33,062 nt of DNA from Candidatus Stoquefichus sp. (GCA_021768625.1 JAETUM010000028.1:1-33062), one strand, 5' to 3'. Shown: positions 22,963 to 32,714, counted from the first letter of the stretch. Numbers and translations: made by a program. The notes: a model not told the origin generated them from the letters alone.

Positions 22963-25005
22963 ATGAAAAAGGTAATCGTAGTCTCAAAAACACATCTTGA
23001 TTTAGGCTTTACCGACTATGCGGAAAATATCAGGCAAAAATACTTGAACACCTTTATACCTGATGCCATCAGCTTGGCTGAAAGTGTAAACACAGCAGAT
23101 AAAAAATATTTTGTGTGGACAACAGGTTCATGGCTTTTAAAGGAAATGCTTCAAAATGCAGATGATGTGCAGAAAGAAAAACTTATAAATGCAATGAAAA
23201 ACGGAAATATTGTCCCTCATGCAATGCCTTTTACAACACATTCGGAATTGCTTGATTATGGCACTTTTGATTATGGGCTGTCCATAGTTGATGAGCTTGA
23301 TAAAATCAGAGGCAGAAAAACAGTTGCTGCAAAAATGACGGATGTTCCCGGTCACACAAAGGGAATTGTCAGGCTGCTTGCTAATCATGGAATCAAGCTT
23401 TTGCATATAGGCGTTAATGGCGTTTCTGCTGTGCCTGAGGTTCCTGAATGCTTTTTGTGGAAAGATGGTGATTCTGAGGTCATTGTCATATATTCAGGTG
23501 ACTATGGCGGAGCATTCAAAAGTGATTTTATGGATGAAGTGCTTTATTTCGACCATACGCTTGATAATCACGGTGCACCGTCACCGCAAAAGGTTGTGGA
23601 TAAGTTTCATAAAATTCAGTCACAATTTCCGGATTATGAAATAACGGCAGGCACTATGGATGATTTTGCCGATGCTATTTGGCAGCACAAAAATGAACTC
23701 CCTGTTTTTGAAGGCGAAATCGGTGACACGTGGATTCACGGTGCGGCAACAGATCCGTATAAAGCCGCATCCATTCGTGAGCTTATGCGTTTGAAGCGTG
23801 TGTGGCTCAGTGACGGCAGTATGGAAAAAGGCAGCAAGGAATATAATGCATTTTCCGATGCGCTTTTGTGTATTGCAGAGCATACCTGTGGTATGGATAC
23901 AAAGACTTATTTTGCCGATTATGAAAACTATCTTAAATCAGATTTTCAAAGGGCAAGAAAAAGGGATAAAATTATTATTAAGCATCCATTTTGGGATTAT
24001 CCTTATAATATACTTAATATTATTAATAAAATCAGATTTAAAAGTTCATACAGTATTATTGAAAAAAGCTGGGCAGAGCAGAGAATGTATATTGAAAAAG
24101 CGGTTGATGCTCTGTCAGAAAGCCATAAGCATCAGGCAAGGTCTGCACTAAAAAGATTGATGCCTGCAAGTCTTGCCGATGTATCAGAATATCCGCCATA
24201 CACTGAGTCATTAAAGCTTTCCGATTTTGAATTTGAACTGAATGAATTCGGAGGAATAGGCCATTTTGCCTATAAGGGCAATGAAATCATCAGGAAAAAC
24301 AATTGTGCTTTGCTTGAATATCGTGTATATACAAGCCGTGATTATGATTTTTGGTTTAAGCATTATGCACGCAATTTCAAGAAAAATGCTGTTTGGGGAT
24401 ATCCGGATTTCGGCAGACCTCTTTTAAAATATGCTGACGGCAAATATCCGGAAGGAAGCTTTTATTACAAAATGGATGGTGCTTATGTAAGTGAAGAGGA
24501 AAAGCAGATAAAAGTTTTTGTAAATCTGAAATGCAGCAAAGCCGTCTGTGAAAAGGCAGGTGCACCGAGAGATTTTCAGATTGTTTACACATTAAGCAGT
24601 GACGGAATTCAATTTGATGTTTTATGGTGCGGGAAGGATGCAAACCGACTGACGGAAGCTGTTTTCCTGCATTTGTATCCAAATACTGCTGATTTCAGTA
24701 TGGTCAAACTTGGCAGTCAAATAAATTATGAAAGCACTGTGTCAATGGGCGGCAGAAATCTACATGCAGTTGAAAAGTGCATTATGAAAAATAATTTCGG
24801 AAATTTTGATATTGTTAATTATCATTCACCGCTTATATCAATCGGTAAAGGTAAAATTCTTGAATATGATAATAAAATTGAAAATATAGAGAAAGATGGG
24901 ATTTCCTATGTTCTTTATAACAATGTATGGGGCACAAATTTTTCGCTTTGGTATGAGGATAATGCCTGTTTTACATTTGAAATCAAAATGAATAACAAGG
25001 ATTAG
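22963..25005 (+). CDS. GH38-like (DUF5054) glycosidase
   Basis: This 680-residue protein begins with VVSKTHLDLGFTD, where His11 and Asp13 match the zinc ligands of GH38 alpha-mannosidases, and contains KMTDVPGHTKG and EGEIGDTWIHGAATDPYK. It fits the DUF5054 family, a GH38-like group whose substrate is poorly defined. No signal peptide is present, so it should act in the cytoplasm. The start is set by AAGGAG 7 bases ahead of 22963; the longer frame to 22891 lies inside the GH36 gene. Confidence 0.75.
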   Translation: MKKVIVVSKTHLDLGFTDYAENIRQKYLNTFIPDAISLAESVNTADKKYFVWTTGSWLLKEMLQNADDVQKEKLINAMKNGNIVPHAMPFTTHSELLDYGTFDYGLSIVDELDKIRGRKTVAAKMTDVPGHTKGIVRLLANHGIKLLHIGVNGVSAVPEVPECFLWKDGDSEVIVIYSGDYGGAFKSDFMDEVLYFDHTLDNHGAPSPQKVVDKFHKIQSQFPDYEITAGTMDDFADAIWQHKNELPVFEGEIGDTWIHGAATDPYKAASIRELMRLKRVWLSDGSMEKGSKEYNAFSDALLCIAEHTCGMDTKTYFADYENYLKSDFQRARKRDKIIIKHPFWDYPYNILNIINKIRFKSSYSIIEKSWAEQRMYIEKAVDALSESHKHQARSALKRLMPASLADVSEYPPYTESLKLSDFEFELNEFGGIGHFAYKGNEIIRKNNCALLEYRVYTSRDYDFWFKHYARNFKKNAVWGYPDFGRPLLKYADGKYPEGSFYYKMDGAYVSEEEKQIKVFVNLKCSKAVCEKAGAPRDFQIVYTLSSDGIQFDVLWCGKDANRLTEAVFLHLYPNTADFSMVKLGSQINYESTVSMGGRNLHAVEKCIMKNNFGNFDIVNYHSPLISIGKGKILEYDNKIENIEKDGISYVLYNNVWGTNFSLWYEDNACFTFEIKMNNKD

Positions 25006-25008
25006 CTT

Positions 25009-26967
25009 ATGAAGATAATATATAAAAAACCAAGAATTTTTCCGTTATGGACAAAATTCAGCGGAAAAGAAAAAACAGGAAAATATTATTCCTTGAAAAA
25101 AGACGGAATTGTTTTTTTAGTAGATAATGGTAGTTTACCGCATTTTAATCATATTGAAATGGCAGGCTTTGAAACTTCATCCATCATTAGTTATAAACTG
25201 GATGAAAACAAAAAATTGAAACTACATCGTTTTTGTGTTTTTCCACAGATAAGAGTTATACCGAATGAAACAAGGGGCAGCCTGTCTTATAAGTTTGACA
25301 GTGTGAATTTATCTTTTCATTCTCAGCCGGCAACAGATAAAATTGAGTTTAATGGTTTGCTGACCTTTTATCAAAATGCAGGTAATATTACAATAAAGCA
25401 TACAATCTGCCCTGCTTATAATAAAAAGGCACTGCTTGAAAAACTTGTATTAAATAATACAAGTGACAAAAAGCAGACGTTTACATTGAAAAATAAAAAG
25501 CCTTATAAAAATATCAGCAAAGTATTTCTTGCAAAGAATAAATCACAAGCAGTATTTACGGATGTGTATTTGAATGATGTTTACTCTGACTGTAAAACAC
25601 AAACCATATCTCTTGCCCCTTTTGAAGAAAAAGTTATTCTTGTTTGCAGCGGTGCAGAAAAATTAACTGCAAAGCAGATTGAAGAGCAGTTGAATTTAAG
25701 ACGGCAGTTTATCACTCAAATGCAAAATCGTATGCAGATTATCACACCTGATAATGCAATTAACAGAATGGCAGAGTTTTGCAAAATCAGAGCAAGTGAA
25801 AGTATTTTTAATACGAAAAATGGATTAATGCATGCACCCGGCGGCGGTAATTATTATGCTGCCTTGTGGACAAATGATCAGTGCGAGTATGCAAATCCGT
25901 TGTTTGCTTATCTTGGCTATACTCCTGCTAAGGAGCAAAGTATAAATTGTTATAAGCTGTTTTCAAAATTTGCAAAGGCAGATAAAGCCATTCCCACAAG
26001 CATCGTTGCCTGTGGTGATGATATATGGAACGGAGCCGGTGACCGTGGTGACAGTTCTATGTTTTTATACGGCTTATGCCGTTATCTTTTATCCACAGGG
26101 GATAAGCAAAAGGCAACTGAATTTTTACCTGCTATTGAAACTGCGCAAAAATATGTTCAAAGTCAGATTACTGCTGATGGAGTTGTGAAAAGTGACAGTG
26201 ATGAACTTGAAAACCGTTTTGAAAGCGGAAATGCAAATCTTTCCACTGCATGCATCACCTATGATGCTTTTATATCTCTTCATTATTTATACGGTGAATT
26301 GGGTTATGATGAAGAAGCAGAAAGTGTTTTGAAAAATGCACAAATGATAAAAAAAGGTATTGAAAGTTATTTTGGTGCTGATGTTGAGGGATTTAAAACT
26401 TATTGCTACTGCAAAGAAGAAAGTAATCTCCGTTCGTGGATATGCCTGCCTCTTGTAATGGGAGTTGATAACAGAAAGGAACAAACTGTAAGTGCCTTGC
26501 TTAGTGATAAGCTTTGTAAGGATAACGGAATGCTCACAAGAAACGGAGAAAAAACCTATTGGGATCGTTCACTGCTTTATGCACTCAGAGGTTTGTTTTA
26601 TGTAGGAGAAACAGAAAAAGCATCCGATTTACTCAGTAAATACACAAACGAGCGATTGCTTGGTTTTCATCCGCCTTATCCTATTGAGGCGTTTCCTGAA
26701 GGAAATTCGGCACAGCTTTCAGCAGAGAGTGCTTTATATCTCAGAATTTTCACTGAAGGAATTTTAGGCTACAGACCTGTAGGATTTAACAAGTTTGAAA
26801 TTAAGCCGAATTTGCCTGATTCTTGGAATCGTTTTGAGGTAAAAAATATTGAATTGTGTGGTAAATCTTTCAATATATCAATAAGCAATGGTGAGGAATA
26901 TGCCGTTAAAATAAATGACAAAGAAATAAAAATCAATAAAATGGATAAGTATGTATTTACTTGTTAA
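25009..26967 (+). CDS. Six-hairpin (alpha/alpha)6 glycosidase
   Basis: This 652-residue protein has an N-terminal beta-sandwich (about 1-225) and a helical toroid with YAALWTNDQCEYANPLFAYLG, DDIWNGAGDRGDSSMFLYG and FPEGNSAQLSAESALYLRIFTEGILG. Its C-terminal beta tail contains FEIKPNLPDSW. This is the architecture of GH63, GH78 and GH95-type enzymes. The acidic residues in WTNDQCE and GAGDRGD are candidate catalytic groups. I cannot name the family or sugar with certainty. It has no signal peptide and starts 3 bases after the previous stop, behind AAGGA. Confidence 0.75.
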   Translation: MKIIYKKPRIFPLWTKFSGKEKTGKYYSLKKDGIVFLVDNGSLPHFNHIEMAGFETSSIISYKLDENKKLKLHRFCVFPQIRVIPNETRGSLSYKFDSVNLSFHSQPATDKIEFNGLLTFYQNAGNITIKHTICPAYNKKALLEKLVLNNTSDKKQTFTLKNKKPYKNISKVFLAKNKSQAVFTDVYLNDVYSDCKTQTISLAPFEEKVILVCSGAEKLTAKQIEEQLNLRRQFITQMQNRMQIITPDNAINRMAEFCKIRASESIFNTKNGLMHAPGGGNYYAALWTNDQCEYANPLFAYLGYTPAKEQSINCYKLFSKFAKADKAIPTSIVACGDDIWNGAGDRGDSSMFLYGLCRYLLSTGDKQKATEFLPAIETAQKYVQSQITADGVVKSDSDELENRFESGNANLSTACITYDAFISLHYLYGELGYDEEAESVLKNAQMIKKGIESYFGADVEGFKTYCYCKEESNLRSWICLPLVMGVDNRKEQTVSALLSDKLCKDNGMLTRNGEKTYWDRSLLYALRGLFYVGETEKASDLLSKYTNERLLGFHPPYPIEAFPEGNSAQLSAESALYLRIFTEGILGYRPVGFNKFEIKPNLPDSWNRFEVKNIELCGKSFNISISNGEEYAVKINDKEIKINKMDKYVFTC

Positions 26968-26979
26968 TAAGGAGATATT

Positions 26980-28428
26980 ATGAAAAAGAAAATGATTATT
27001 TCAGCAGTTGCGATAATACTGTGCCTTGCCTTAATTATTGGTACAACTGCATTTGCAGGCAACGGCTTTTCTGATTTGCCAAGTCCTGCTGATTTCGAAA
27101 ACTTAGCAGTTACACACCTTGAAAGTATTGAGGACACAAAGGGCAAAGCAAGTATCAAAAAGGCAGTGGATTCAGATACAAACACTGCGTGGAAATCTTC
27201 AGGCACAACAGATTCCTTCGTGCTGACATTTAAAAATGAACAGACTTTTAATACAATCATTCTGCGTGAAAAGGGTTGGAATGTAAAAAAATTCAGACTT
27301 TCCTATTATATGGAAACGCCCGGTAATGAGCACTGGGAAAGATTTTATGAGCAGGATGCAATTAATGATTATCGTTATTGCGCCTTTGATTCTGTTACGG
27401 CAAAGCAGATTAAATTTGAGGTGCTTGAATCTGACGGTGCATTCAAAATAAGAGAAGTTGAAGTATACAACACCGAGAAAAAAGAGCGTGATTCATTCAG
27501 AGTTTCCGACTATGTTGTAACACCGCAGCTTGCAAAAGGTGAACTATTTGACCCTGAATCAAGCAACTATCTTCCTGCTGAATACTGCGATGTTGTAAAT
27601 CAGATTCATGTTATCGCTGCTGCGAAATGGAATGATAACGGCGAGCTGATTATCCCTGACGGACTTACAGGGGATGAGCTGAAATCGTCTGTGCAGAAAA
27701 TCAGAGATTTTTACGGTGAAAAGGATGTTGAGATTTTTGCAACCGTATTTTTCAATGCCTGCAATCCTGATGTAGTTTTCGCTGAGCATGGTGATGAAGT
27801 GATTAAAAACACGGTTGATTTTTTGATTGAATACGGCTTTGACGGTGTCAGCTACGACTGGGAATATCCGAACAAACAGCAATGGGCTGTTTTCAGTGAG
27901 CATCTTGTTAATTTAAAAAATGCATTGTCAAAATATGATTTCAAAGTATCTTGTGCCGTAAGTTCGTGGAATTTCTATATGTCAGACGAGGCGATTGAAA
28001 CACTGGATCAGATAGAAATTATGAGCTATGATTTGTTTGACGAAAACGGTCACAACAGTTCCTTTTCAAGCGGAGCAGTTCAGCCGGTTGAATATTTCCT
28101 TGCCAAAGGCTTTAAGCCTGAGCAAATAAATCTTGGTCTGCCGTTCTATGCAAGACCTTATGACGGCGGTGGAATATGGATTAATTTTGACGATCCGAAT
28201 TACACACCTTACGACAGATTTCAAAATTGTGTTGACGGAATGTGGTTTTCCGGCACGCAGATGACGATGGATAAAACTGCATACGCAATTGAAAAAAATC
28301 TTGGCGGTATGATGATTTTTACTGCCACAGAAGATTTGCCATATGATAATGATTTAAGCCTGCTTAAATCAATTCAAACAACAATTGATACTCGAGCAGA
28401 AATCAAGAATGATATGAAGGGAGAATAG
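26980..28428 (+). CDS. Secreted discoidin plus GH18-like protein
   Basis: This 482-residue protein has a signal peptide (residues 1-27, ending TTAFA). A discoidin-type carbohydrate-binding domain follows (about 40-165, VDSDTNTAWKSSGTTDSF). The GH18 barrel contains FDGVSYDWEYP. The DxxDxDxE motif is present as Asp288, Ser291, Asp293 and Glu295, so the acid Glu is kept but the middle Asp is Ser. IEIMSYDLFD and INLGLPFYARPY are further GH18 marks. GH18 enzymes cut chitin-type or N-glycan core GlcNAc linkages. This is the only clearly exported glycosidase of the operon, so it may act first. AAGGAG precedes the start. Confidence 0.85.
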   Translation: MKKKMIISAVAIILCLALIIGTTAFAGNGFSDLPSPADFENLAVTHLESIEDTKGKASIKKAVDSDTNTAWKSSGTTDSFVLTFKNEQTFNTIILREKGWNVKKFRLSYYMETPGNEHWERFYEQDAINDYRYCAFDSVTAKQIKFEVLESDGAFKIREVEVYNTEKKERDSFRVSDYVVTPQLAKGELFDPESSNYLPAEYCDVVNQIHVIAAAKWNDNGELIIPDGLTGDELKSSVQKIRDFYGEKDVEIFATVFFNACNPDVVFAEHGDEVIKNTVDFLIEYGFDGVSYDWEYPNKQQWAVFSEHLVNLKNALSKYDFKVSCAVSSWNFYMSDEAIETLDQIEIMSYDLFDENGHNSSFSSGAVQPVEYFLAKGFKPEQINLGLPFYARPYDGGGIWINFDDPNYTPYDRFQNCVDGMWFSGTQMTMDKTAYAIEKNLGGMMIFTATEDLPYDNDLSLLKSIQTTIDTRAEIKNDMKGE

Positions 28429-28431
28429 AAA

Positions 28432-29079
28432 ATGAAACAGAATACCAAAAATAATTTTATGAAGTTATTATCTTCCTTTTTAACATCTGTTGTTTTATCA
28501 TCCGCTTGTGTTGTTGCTGTAAAATATTATATAACCTTTGCAGAACAAACTGCAGGTTCTTATTCAATTGCTATGCTTATGGGTGACTCTTTAAGAGATT
28601 TTCTGATTAAGGCTTTACTTCTTGTGGCAGGGATACTTGCGTTTGTCACATTTGCAGTTAAAGTGAAAAAATGCAAAGCACCTAAAAAGATATATCCGTT
28701 TTATATGATTGGAATGGGTGCATTGTGGATTGTTCTTCCATTTTTGTCAGCCTATACAATCAGCAGATTTACAGGCGATTTAATAGTGCAGACCGTATCA
28801 GGTATCGCAATTATTGCCAATGTTGTTTTTATGATGATTAGTGTTTGCTGCGGTCTGATTGCAGTGATAGATATGATTCATAATCTGATTATGTCTTGTG
28901 AAAATGTCGGCAAAGCAAACCGCTGTGCAGTGCTTTTAACAGGCATTCCCACAGGATATGCTTTAGCGCTTTTGCTTACCTCTGCTTTGCAGCCGTCAAT
29001 AGGATTAAGTGGTATTTTTATCGTTTTTGGTGTGATTACAGTAATTATTGGAATTATTAATATTGCAATTAATAAATAG
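28432..29079 (+). CDS. Six-helix membrane protein, unknown
   Basis: This 215-residue protein has about six hydrophobic segments (near residues 14-35, 60-80, 92-110, 118-148, 160-180 and 192-212). A basic loop, KVKKCKAPKKIY, follows the second. I recognise no family. It is the last gene of the glycan operon, 3 bases after the GH18 stop, with GGGAG ahead. Confidence 0.65.
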   Translation: MKQNTKNNFMKLLSSFLTSVVLSSACVVAVKYYITFAEQTAGSYSIAMLMGDSLRDFLIKALLLVAGILAFVTFAVKVKKCKAPKKIYPFYMIGMGALWIVLPFLSAYTISRFTGDLIVQTVSGIAIIANVVFMMISVCCGLIAVIDMIHNLIMSCENVGKANRCAVLLTGIPTGYALALLLTSALQPSIGLSGIFIVFGVITVIIGIINIAINK

Positions 29080-29148
29080 ATAAAAATTATTTTTATTGTA
29101 TATGGTGTTTTTTATTTGAGTTTAAATATTTATTGTTTATCACCAAAG

Positions 29149-29172
29149 TTTGAGGTAGGGGTGGTTTAAATT
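29149..29172 (+). repeat. 24-base repeat, copy B, left attachment site of the small element
   Basis: It is identical over 24 bases to 17237-17260. Its 17-base part AGGGGTGGTTTAAATTT (29157-29173) recurs at 33046-33062. It lies between the end of the glycan operon and the integrase stop codon, which is the usual position of an attachment site next to a tyrosine integrase. Confidence 0.7.
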
Positions 29173-29188
29173 TTGAACCGCCCCTACC
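29154..29188. terminator. Terminator between glycan operon and integrase
   Basis: GGTAGGGGTGGTT (29154-29166) pairs with AACCGCCCCTACC (29176-29188) with one G-T pair and a 9-base loop. TTAAGTTTTT follows on the plus strand. It ends the glycan operon and could also end the convergent integrase operon. Its left arm contains the attachment core. Confidence 0.8.
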
Positions 29189-29196
29189 TTAAGTTT

Positions 29197-30345
29197 TTAG
29201 GCATTACTAATTAACTGCTTTTGCTCTTTCTGATTAGCATACTCGGCTAATCGTTTTCTGTTTTGTTCGAACACTTCGTCAACCATATGAGTATAAATTT
29301 TTGCTGTTACAGATATATCCGAATGTCCCATAAGTTCCTTTGCAACATTCAGTGGCACACCTGCAGCTTGGCAGTCGGTGCAGAATGTATGTCGGAGCAG
29401 GTAAGGCTCAAGGTCTGGTGCAAGTGTAGATTTGGTAATCTGATTTCGATATACAGTTGCACCGTTTGCGATATCCATCTCTCTGCAAAAATTGTGCCAA
29501 GCATGATAAAATGCATTCTCATCAAGTGGTAATGTATGATTTTTGTATCGTACGAATACCCATTCATCGTTTTGTCCTTTCAGTTTATGCTCTATGAGTG
29601 ATGTCTTTAACTGTGGCGGTATAGGTAATTTTCGACCTGTACCTGCCGCAGTTTTTGATTTTGTAACGGTTAGTAGATCGCTTTCAAAATCAATATCTGC
29701 CCATTTTAAATTTCTTACCTCTATTGGTCTGAGTCCGCAGTAGAGCATAGTTAAAACCATCGTTCCTGCGTAATGTGTTTTAGCAGTTTCGAGTATAAGC
29801 GCTCTTTCTTCGTCTGTTATAGGTCTGCGAGTACCTTGCGTAACACTTGGCAGTACAATATCCTCGGCAGGATTATCAGGTATCAATTTTTGTTTCTTTG
29901 CCTTTCTCATTATCCTACGAAGTGTCATTCTTAACTTTGAAACCATTGCCTTGCTTTTGCCCACATATTGATTTAAGAATCGTTGGCAATCATCTTCGTG
30001 AATATCGCATAGTTTGTAATCTTTGAAGTATGGGATGATGTGAGTATAAACATAGTTGCGATAGTTTTCTTTGTTTACTTGACTACAATCAGCATTCTTC
30101 ACATTTAGTTCAAACCAATTGTCTGCAAAATCTTTGAACAGCATTGTGGGGAATACACCTTTGTGTTTTTCTGTTTCTTTCCGAATGTAATAATCACGGA
30201 TTTTATCATCCATAATTTTTCTGCATTCTTTTTCTGATTTTTTAGAACGAGCAGTGAGCACATCATACTCACCACTATCATTTTTGATTCGTTTTGTCAT
30301 ACGATAGCAAATGAATTTGCCGTCTTTATCGTATAGTTCATACAT
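29197..30345 (-). CDS. int: Tyrosine recombinase (integrase) of the small element
   Basis: This integrase of about 382 residues has an N-terminal arm-binding part, a SAM-like core-binding domain (FADNWFELNVKNADCSQVNKENYRNYV) and a catalytic domain. The catalytic domain carries CGLRPIEVRNLKWADID (Arg), LLRHTFCTDC (HxxR), MGHSDISVTAKIYTHM (His and the nucleophile Tyr). It should catalyse integration and excision at the repeat just beyond its stop codon. I start it at 30345, where AGGAGG lies 8 bases upstream; the frame could extend to a GTG at 30354 that overlaps the ribosome site. Confidence 0.92.
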   Translation of the reverse strand: MYELYDKDGKFICYRMTKRIKNDSGEYDVLTARSKKSEKECRKIMDDKIRDYYIRKETEKHKGVFPTMLFKDFADNWFELNVKNADCSQVNKENYRNYVYTHIIPYFKDYKLCDIHEDDCQRFLNQYVGKSKAMVSKLRMTLRRIMRKAKKQKLIPDNPAEDIVLPSVTQGTRRPITDEERALILETAKTHYAGTMVLTMLYCGLRPIEVRNLKWADIDFESDLLTVTKSKTAAGTGRKLPIPPQLKTSLIEHKLKGQNDEWVFVRYKNHTLPLDENAFYHAWHNFCREMDIANGATVYRNQITKSTLAPDLEPYLLRHTFCTDCQAAGVPLNVAKELMGHSDISVTAKIYTHMVDEVFEQNRKRLAEYANQKEQKQLISNA

Positions 30346-30357
30346 CAAAAGCACCTC

Positions 30358-30645
30358 CTACTTGTGTATAATTTTAAAGTTGTAAATGGTATTGCGTGTT
30401 GTCATTGTGATAATGTTATCACTGATGGTGTACTCACCATAGCCTGTCCGAAGATAGTTACCCATTAAATCATTGAATGAGATATAATGCTGACCTTTGA
30501 ATTTCTCAGTACTTTCCCATATGGAAAGAATACCTTGAAAATTAATGTATTCCTCCCGCCATTTCCATTTTTTGTAATCCATATTGGACACCTTTTTTAC
30601 AGATATGATTTCTGCAACATTAAAATATTCAATCGGTTTCGGCAT
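30358..30645 (-). CDS. Small protein of unknown function
   Basis: This 95-residue protein is rich in aromatic residues (KWKWREEYINF and GEYTISDNIITM). It lies between the excisionase-like gene and the integrase, with a strong AAGGAGG ribosome site, and ends 12 bases before the integrase start. I recognise no family. Its conserved position suggests a part in regulating or assisting excision, but that is inference. Confidence 0.6.
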   Translation of the reverse strand: MPKPIEYFNVAEIISVKKVSNMDYKKWKWREEYINFQGILSIWESTEKFKGQHYISFNDLMGNYLRTGYGEYTISDNIITMTTRNTIYNFKIIHK

Positions 30646-30718
30646 AATATCAGCCTCCTTTCAGCAACACACAATACCACAGAGACTTTTGAATATCCAG
30701 CTTTTTAGAGATTATTTT

Positions 30719-30937
30719 TTACTTGTTTTGATTATACATAAATTCAAGCACATCAATAATAAAATAACGCTTAACTCTGCCGAAGGTTGCAGGCTCAAGA
30801 TTATTGCAAATCTCTCTTGTAGTGTCTTTGCATACACCAAGTATTTTTGAAATCTCACTTGCACTGAAAAGATATTGACCTTCCTGTGATGATATATAGT
30901 TTGCCATTGATTTTAATTCTGCTTTTGTTTTCTTCAT
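30719..30937 (-). CDS. Excisionase-like helix-turn-helix protein
   Basis: This 72-residue protein contains YLFSASEISKILGVCKDTTREICNNL and then GRVKRYFIIDVLEFM, the winged helix-turn-helix of excisionase and MerR-like DNA-binding proteins. In this position it would bend DNA at the attachment site to direct excision. Its AGGAGG ribosome site overlaps the relaxase stop codon, so the two are coupled. Confidence 0.75.
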   Translation of the reverse strand: MKKTKAELKSMANYISSQEGQYLFSASEISKILGVCKDTTREICNNLEPATFGRVKRYFIIDVLEFMYNQNK

Positions 30938-30946
30938 TTAAACCTC

Positions 30947-32305
30947 CTACATCAAAATTCCAAAACCTTGCTGATCTTCATAATCTTCATTGTAATTACC
31001 GTCAGAAGACAAATCTTTAAGCCCATGAGCAAGGCGTTTTTCTTGCTCCTTTGATAACTGTTTTTTGTCAATCTGATTGTTCAGATTAGTAAATCTCTTT
31101 CTTGCACTCGTATTAAACATATCTGCGAGTATACTCACAACAGAAGATAAAATCATTCCATTGTCTGTATAATTCCATTTCGCATACGGAATGTTGCAGT
31201 TCATATTGAGCACAGCCTGAATGATTTTGTTCTTGATTGATCTGAACTCTTTGTTATCTTCAATCGGAATTGTTTTGTTCTTGTTGTCATAATACAGTGA
31301 CAATTTTTCGTTATTGATCTCATTCCACTTTGAATATAATTCAGAAAGATTCTCATCTTTCATCAGTTCTTTTAAGATTTCATTGACAATATCTTTTATT
31401 TTTTTAGGCAGATAGCCATAAACTTTTTTGCCTTTGCAGTTATCAAGCTGCTTTCTTAATTCTAAAATCAAATTGAATAATTGAGGTGATGGCTCAAAGA
31501 TATAGTTGCAATCATCAAGAACTTCTTCAAGCAATTCATCAAAACTGTCTTTCAGTTCTTCACGATATTCAGTTTGTTGCTTGAATAATTTAAACTGTTC
31601 ATTGCGAAAGATGTCATTACCAAATGCACTTCGCATGGATTCAATACCTTTGTTTGTTAGATAACCTTGTCCGCTTTTTGAATAAACAAGCAAATGAATA
31701 TGTGGGTGATGTGTTGTGTTATGGAACGCTGCATACCACTGCAAATCTGATGGTTGTATGTTATGTGCCTTAGCAATTTCAATCATATTTTTCCTGACTT
31801 GCTTTTTCCATCTGTCAGCGTTGTTATATCCGAGTCGCTCTGCATCTTCTCGTTTTAAACTAATCACATGAGTCCAGACAATTCCGTTGTGATTCGATAT
31901 TTCACTAGCCACTTCATCTAAATTGATTTTATCATCAGTCTGTGAAAACAATCCGTGTTTGCCTAACTTTTCTACACCAGGTCTTTCTGCAATGTAGGAT
32001 ACTAATGCTTTTAACTCTTCAGCTCTGTCCGCATTTCTTTCAATGAATGTATCAATAAATTCTGTTGCATTTGCCTTGGTAGAGTTGTTTTCAAAGTCCT
32101 TGTACTCCAAATATTTTTTAGCCTCAGGATAATTCTTTGTGATGGAATTGATTAATGTCTGTTGCTTTTTAGTTGCAGGATTGTTATCAATTCCGTTCGG
32201 AAGTTTCTCAACACCTTCACGAGTTCCCATATATTTAACGAGTTTACCTACATTAGAATGCTTAGGATTTTTGAAATATCTGCTTGTAAATATAATCTTA
32301 GCCAT
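30947..32305 (-). CDS. mobL: MobL-type relaxase
   Basis: This relaxase of about 452 residues nicks the transfer origin to start mobilization. The N-terminal part has KIIFTSRYFKN and LVKYMGTREGVEKL. The metal-binding histidines are in AFHNTTHHPHIHLLVYS, and GYLTNKGIESMRSAF follows, all typical of the MobL group of Gram-positive mobilizable elements. The C-terminal 200 residues are helical, with a Lys- and Glu-rich end. AAGGAG precedes ATG at 32305; the longer frame to 32326 lies in the accessory gene. Its start overlaps the accessory stop by 8 bases. Confidence 0.88.
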   Translation of the reverse strand: MAKIIFTSRYFKNPKHSNVGKLVKYMGTREGVEKLPNGIDNNPATKKQQTLINSITKNYPEAKKYLEYKDFENNSTKANATEFIDTFIERNADRAEELKALVSYIAERPGVEKLGKHGLFSQTDDKINLDEVASEISNHNGIVWTHVISLKREDAERLGYNNADRWKKQVRKNMIEIAKAHNIQPSDLQWYAAFHNTTHHPHIHLLVYSKSGQGYLTNKGIESMRSAFGNDIFRNEQFKLFKQQTEYREELKDSFDELLEEVLDDCNYIFEPSPQLFNLILELRKQLDNCKGKKVYGYLPKKIKDIVNEILKELMKDENLSELYSKWNEINNEKLSLYYDNKNKTIPIEDNKEFRSIKNKIIQAVLNMNCNIPYAKWNYTDNGMILSSVVSILADMFNTSARKRFTNLNNQIDKKQLSKEQEKRLAHGLKDLSSDGNYNEDYEDQQGFGILM

Positions 32306-32714
32306 AGCACTCCTTTGCCAAATCATTGTTTGCTATGATTGTATCAAAATCAATTATGCCGTTTGTTTCTGCAACTTTCTCGGCACAAAGATTATCAAGT
32401 CTTTCAGATAATTCACTGTCAATTCGATATTGTGTACTCAAAAGAAGGTTTTGCTTTGCCGATTCAACTGCTAATTTAAATATCATTTCCGATAAGCAAT
32501 CCTGCAAGGATTCAACCTGATTTTTGATTTCGTTGCTTATCATTGGTGCAATGTAGTCAACACTTTGCTTATGCATCAGGTAGCCGATATAGAAATTAAC
32601 TGCTGATCTTACAAATGAACTTTTGTTATCGTCATACGAAAAAGGCAACGCTTTTTCGATTTCCTCTATCATTTCCGGTTGTAACCAGAATGAATATTTC
32701 TTTTTATTTTCCAT
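32298..32714 (-). CDS. Ribbon-helix-helix mobilization accessory protein
   Basis: This protein of about 138 residues starts with KYSFWLQPEMIEEIEKALPF and KSSFVRSAVNFYIGYL, a ribbon-helix-helix DNA-binding domain like that of MobC-type proteins. A helical region follows. Such proteins bind oriT and help the relaxase. I start it at 32714 behind GGAGGT; the frame continues to 32744 without a ribosome site. It is the first gene of the element's operon. Confidence 0.75.
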   Translation of the reverse strand: MENKKKYSFWLQPEMIEEIEKALPFSYDDNKSSFVRSAVNFYIGYLMHKQSVDYIAPMISNEIKNQVESLQDCLSEMIFKLAVESAKQNLLLSTQYRIDSELSERLDNLCAEKVAETNGIIDFDTIIANNDLAKECYG

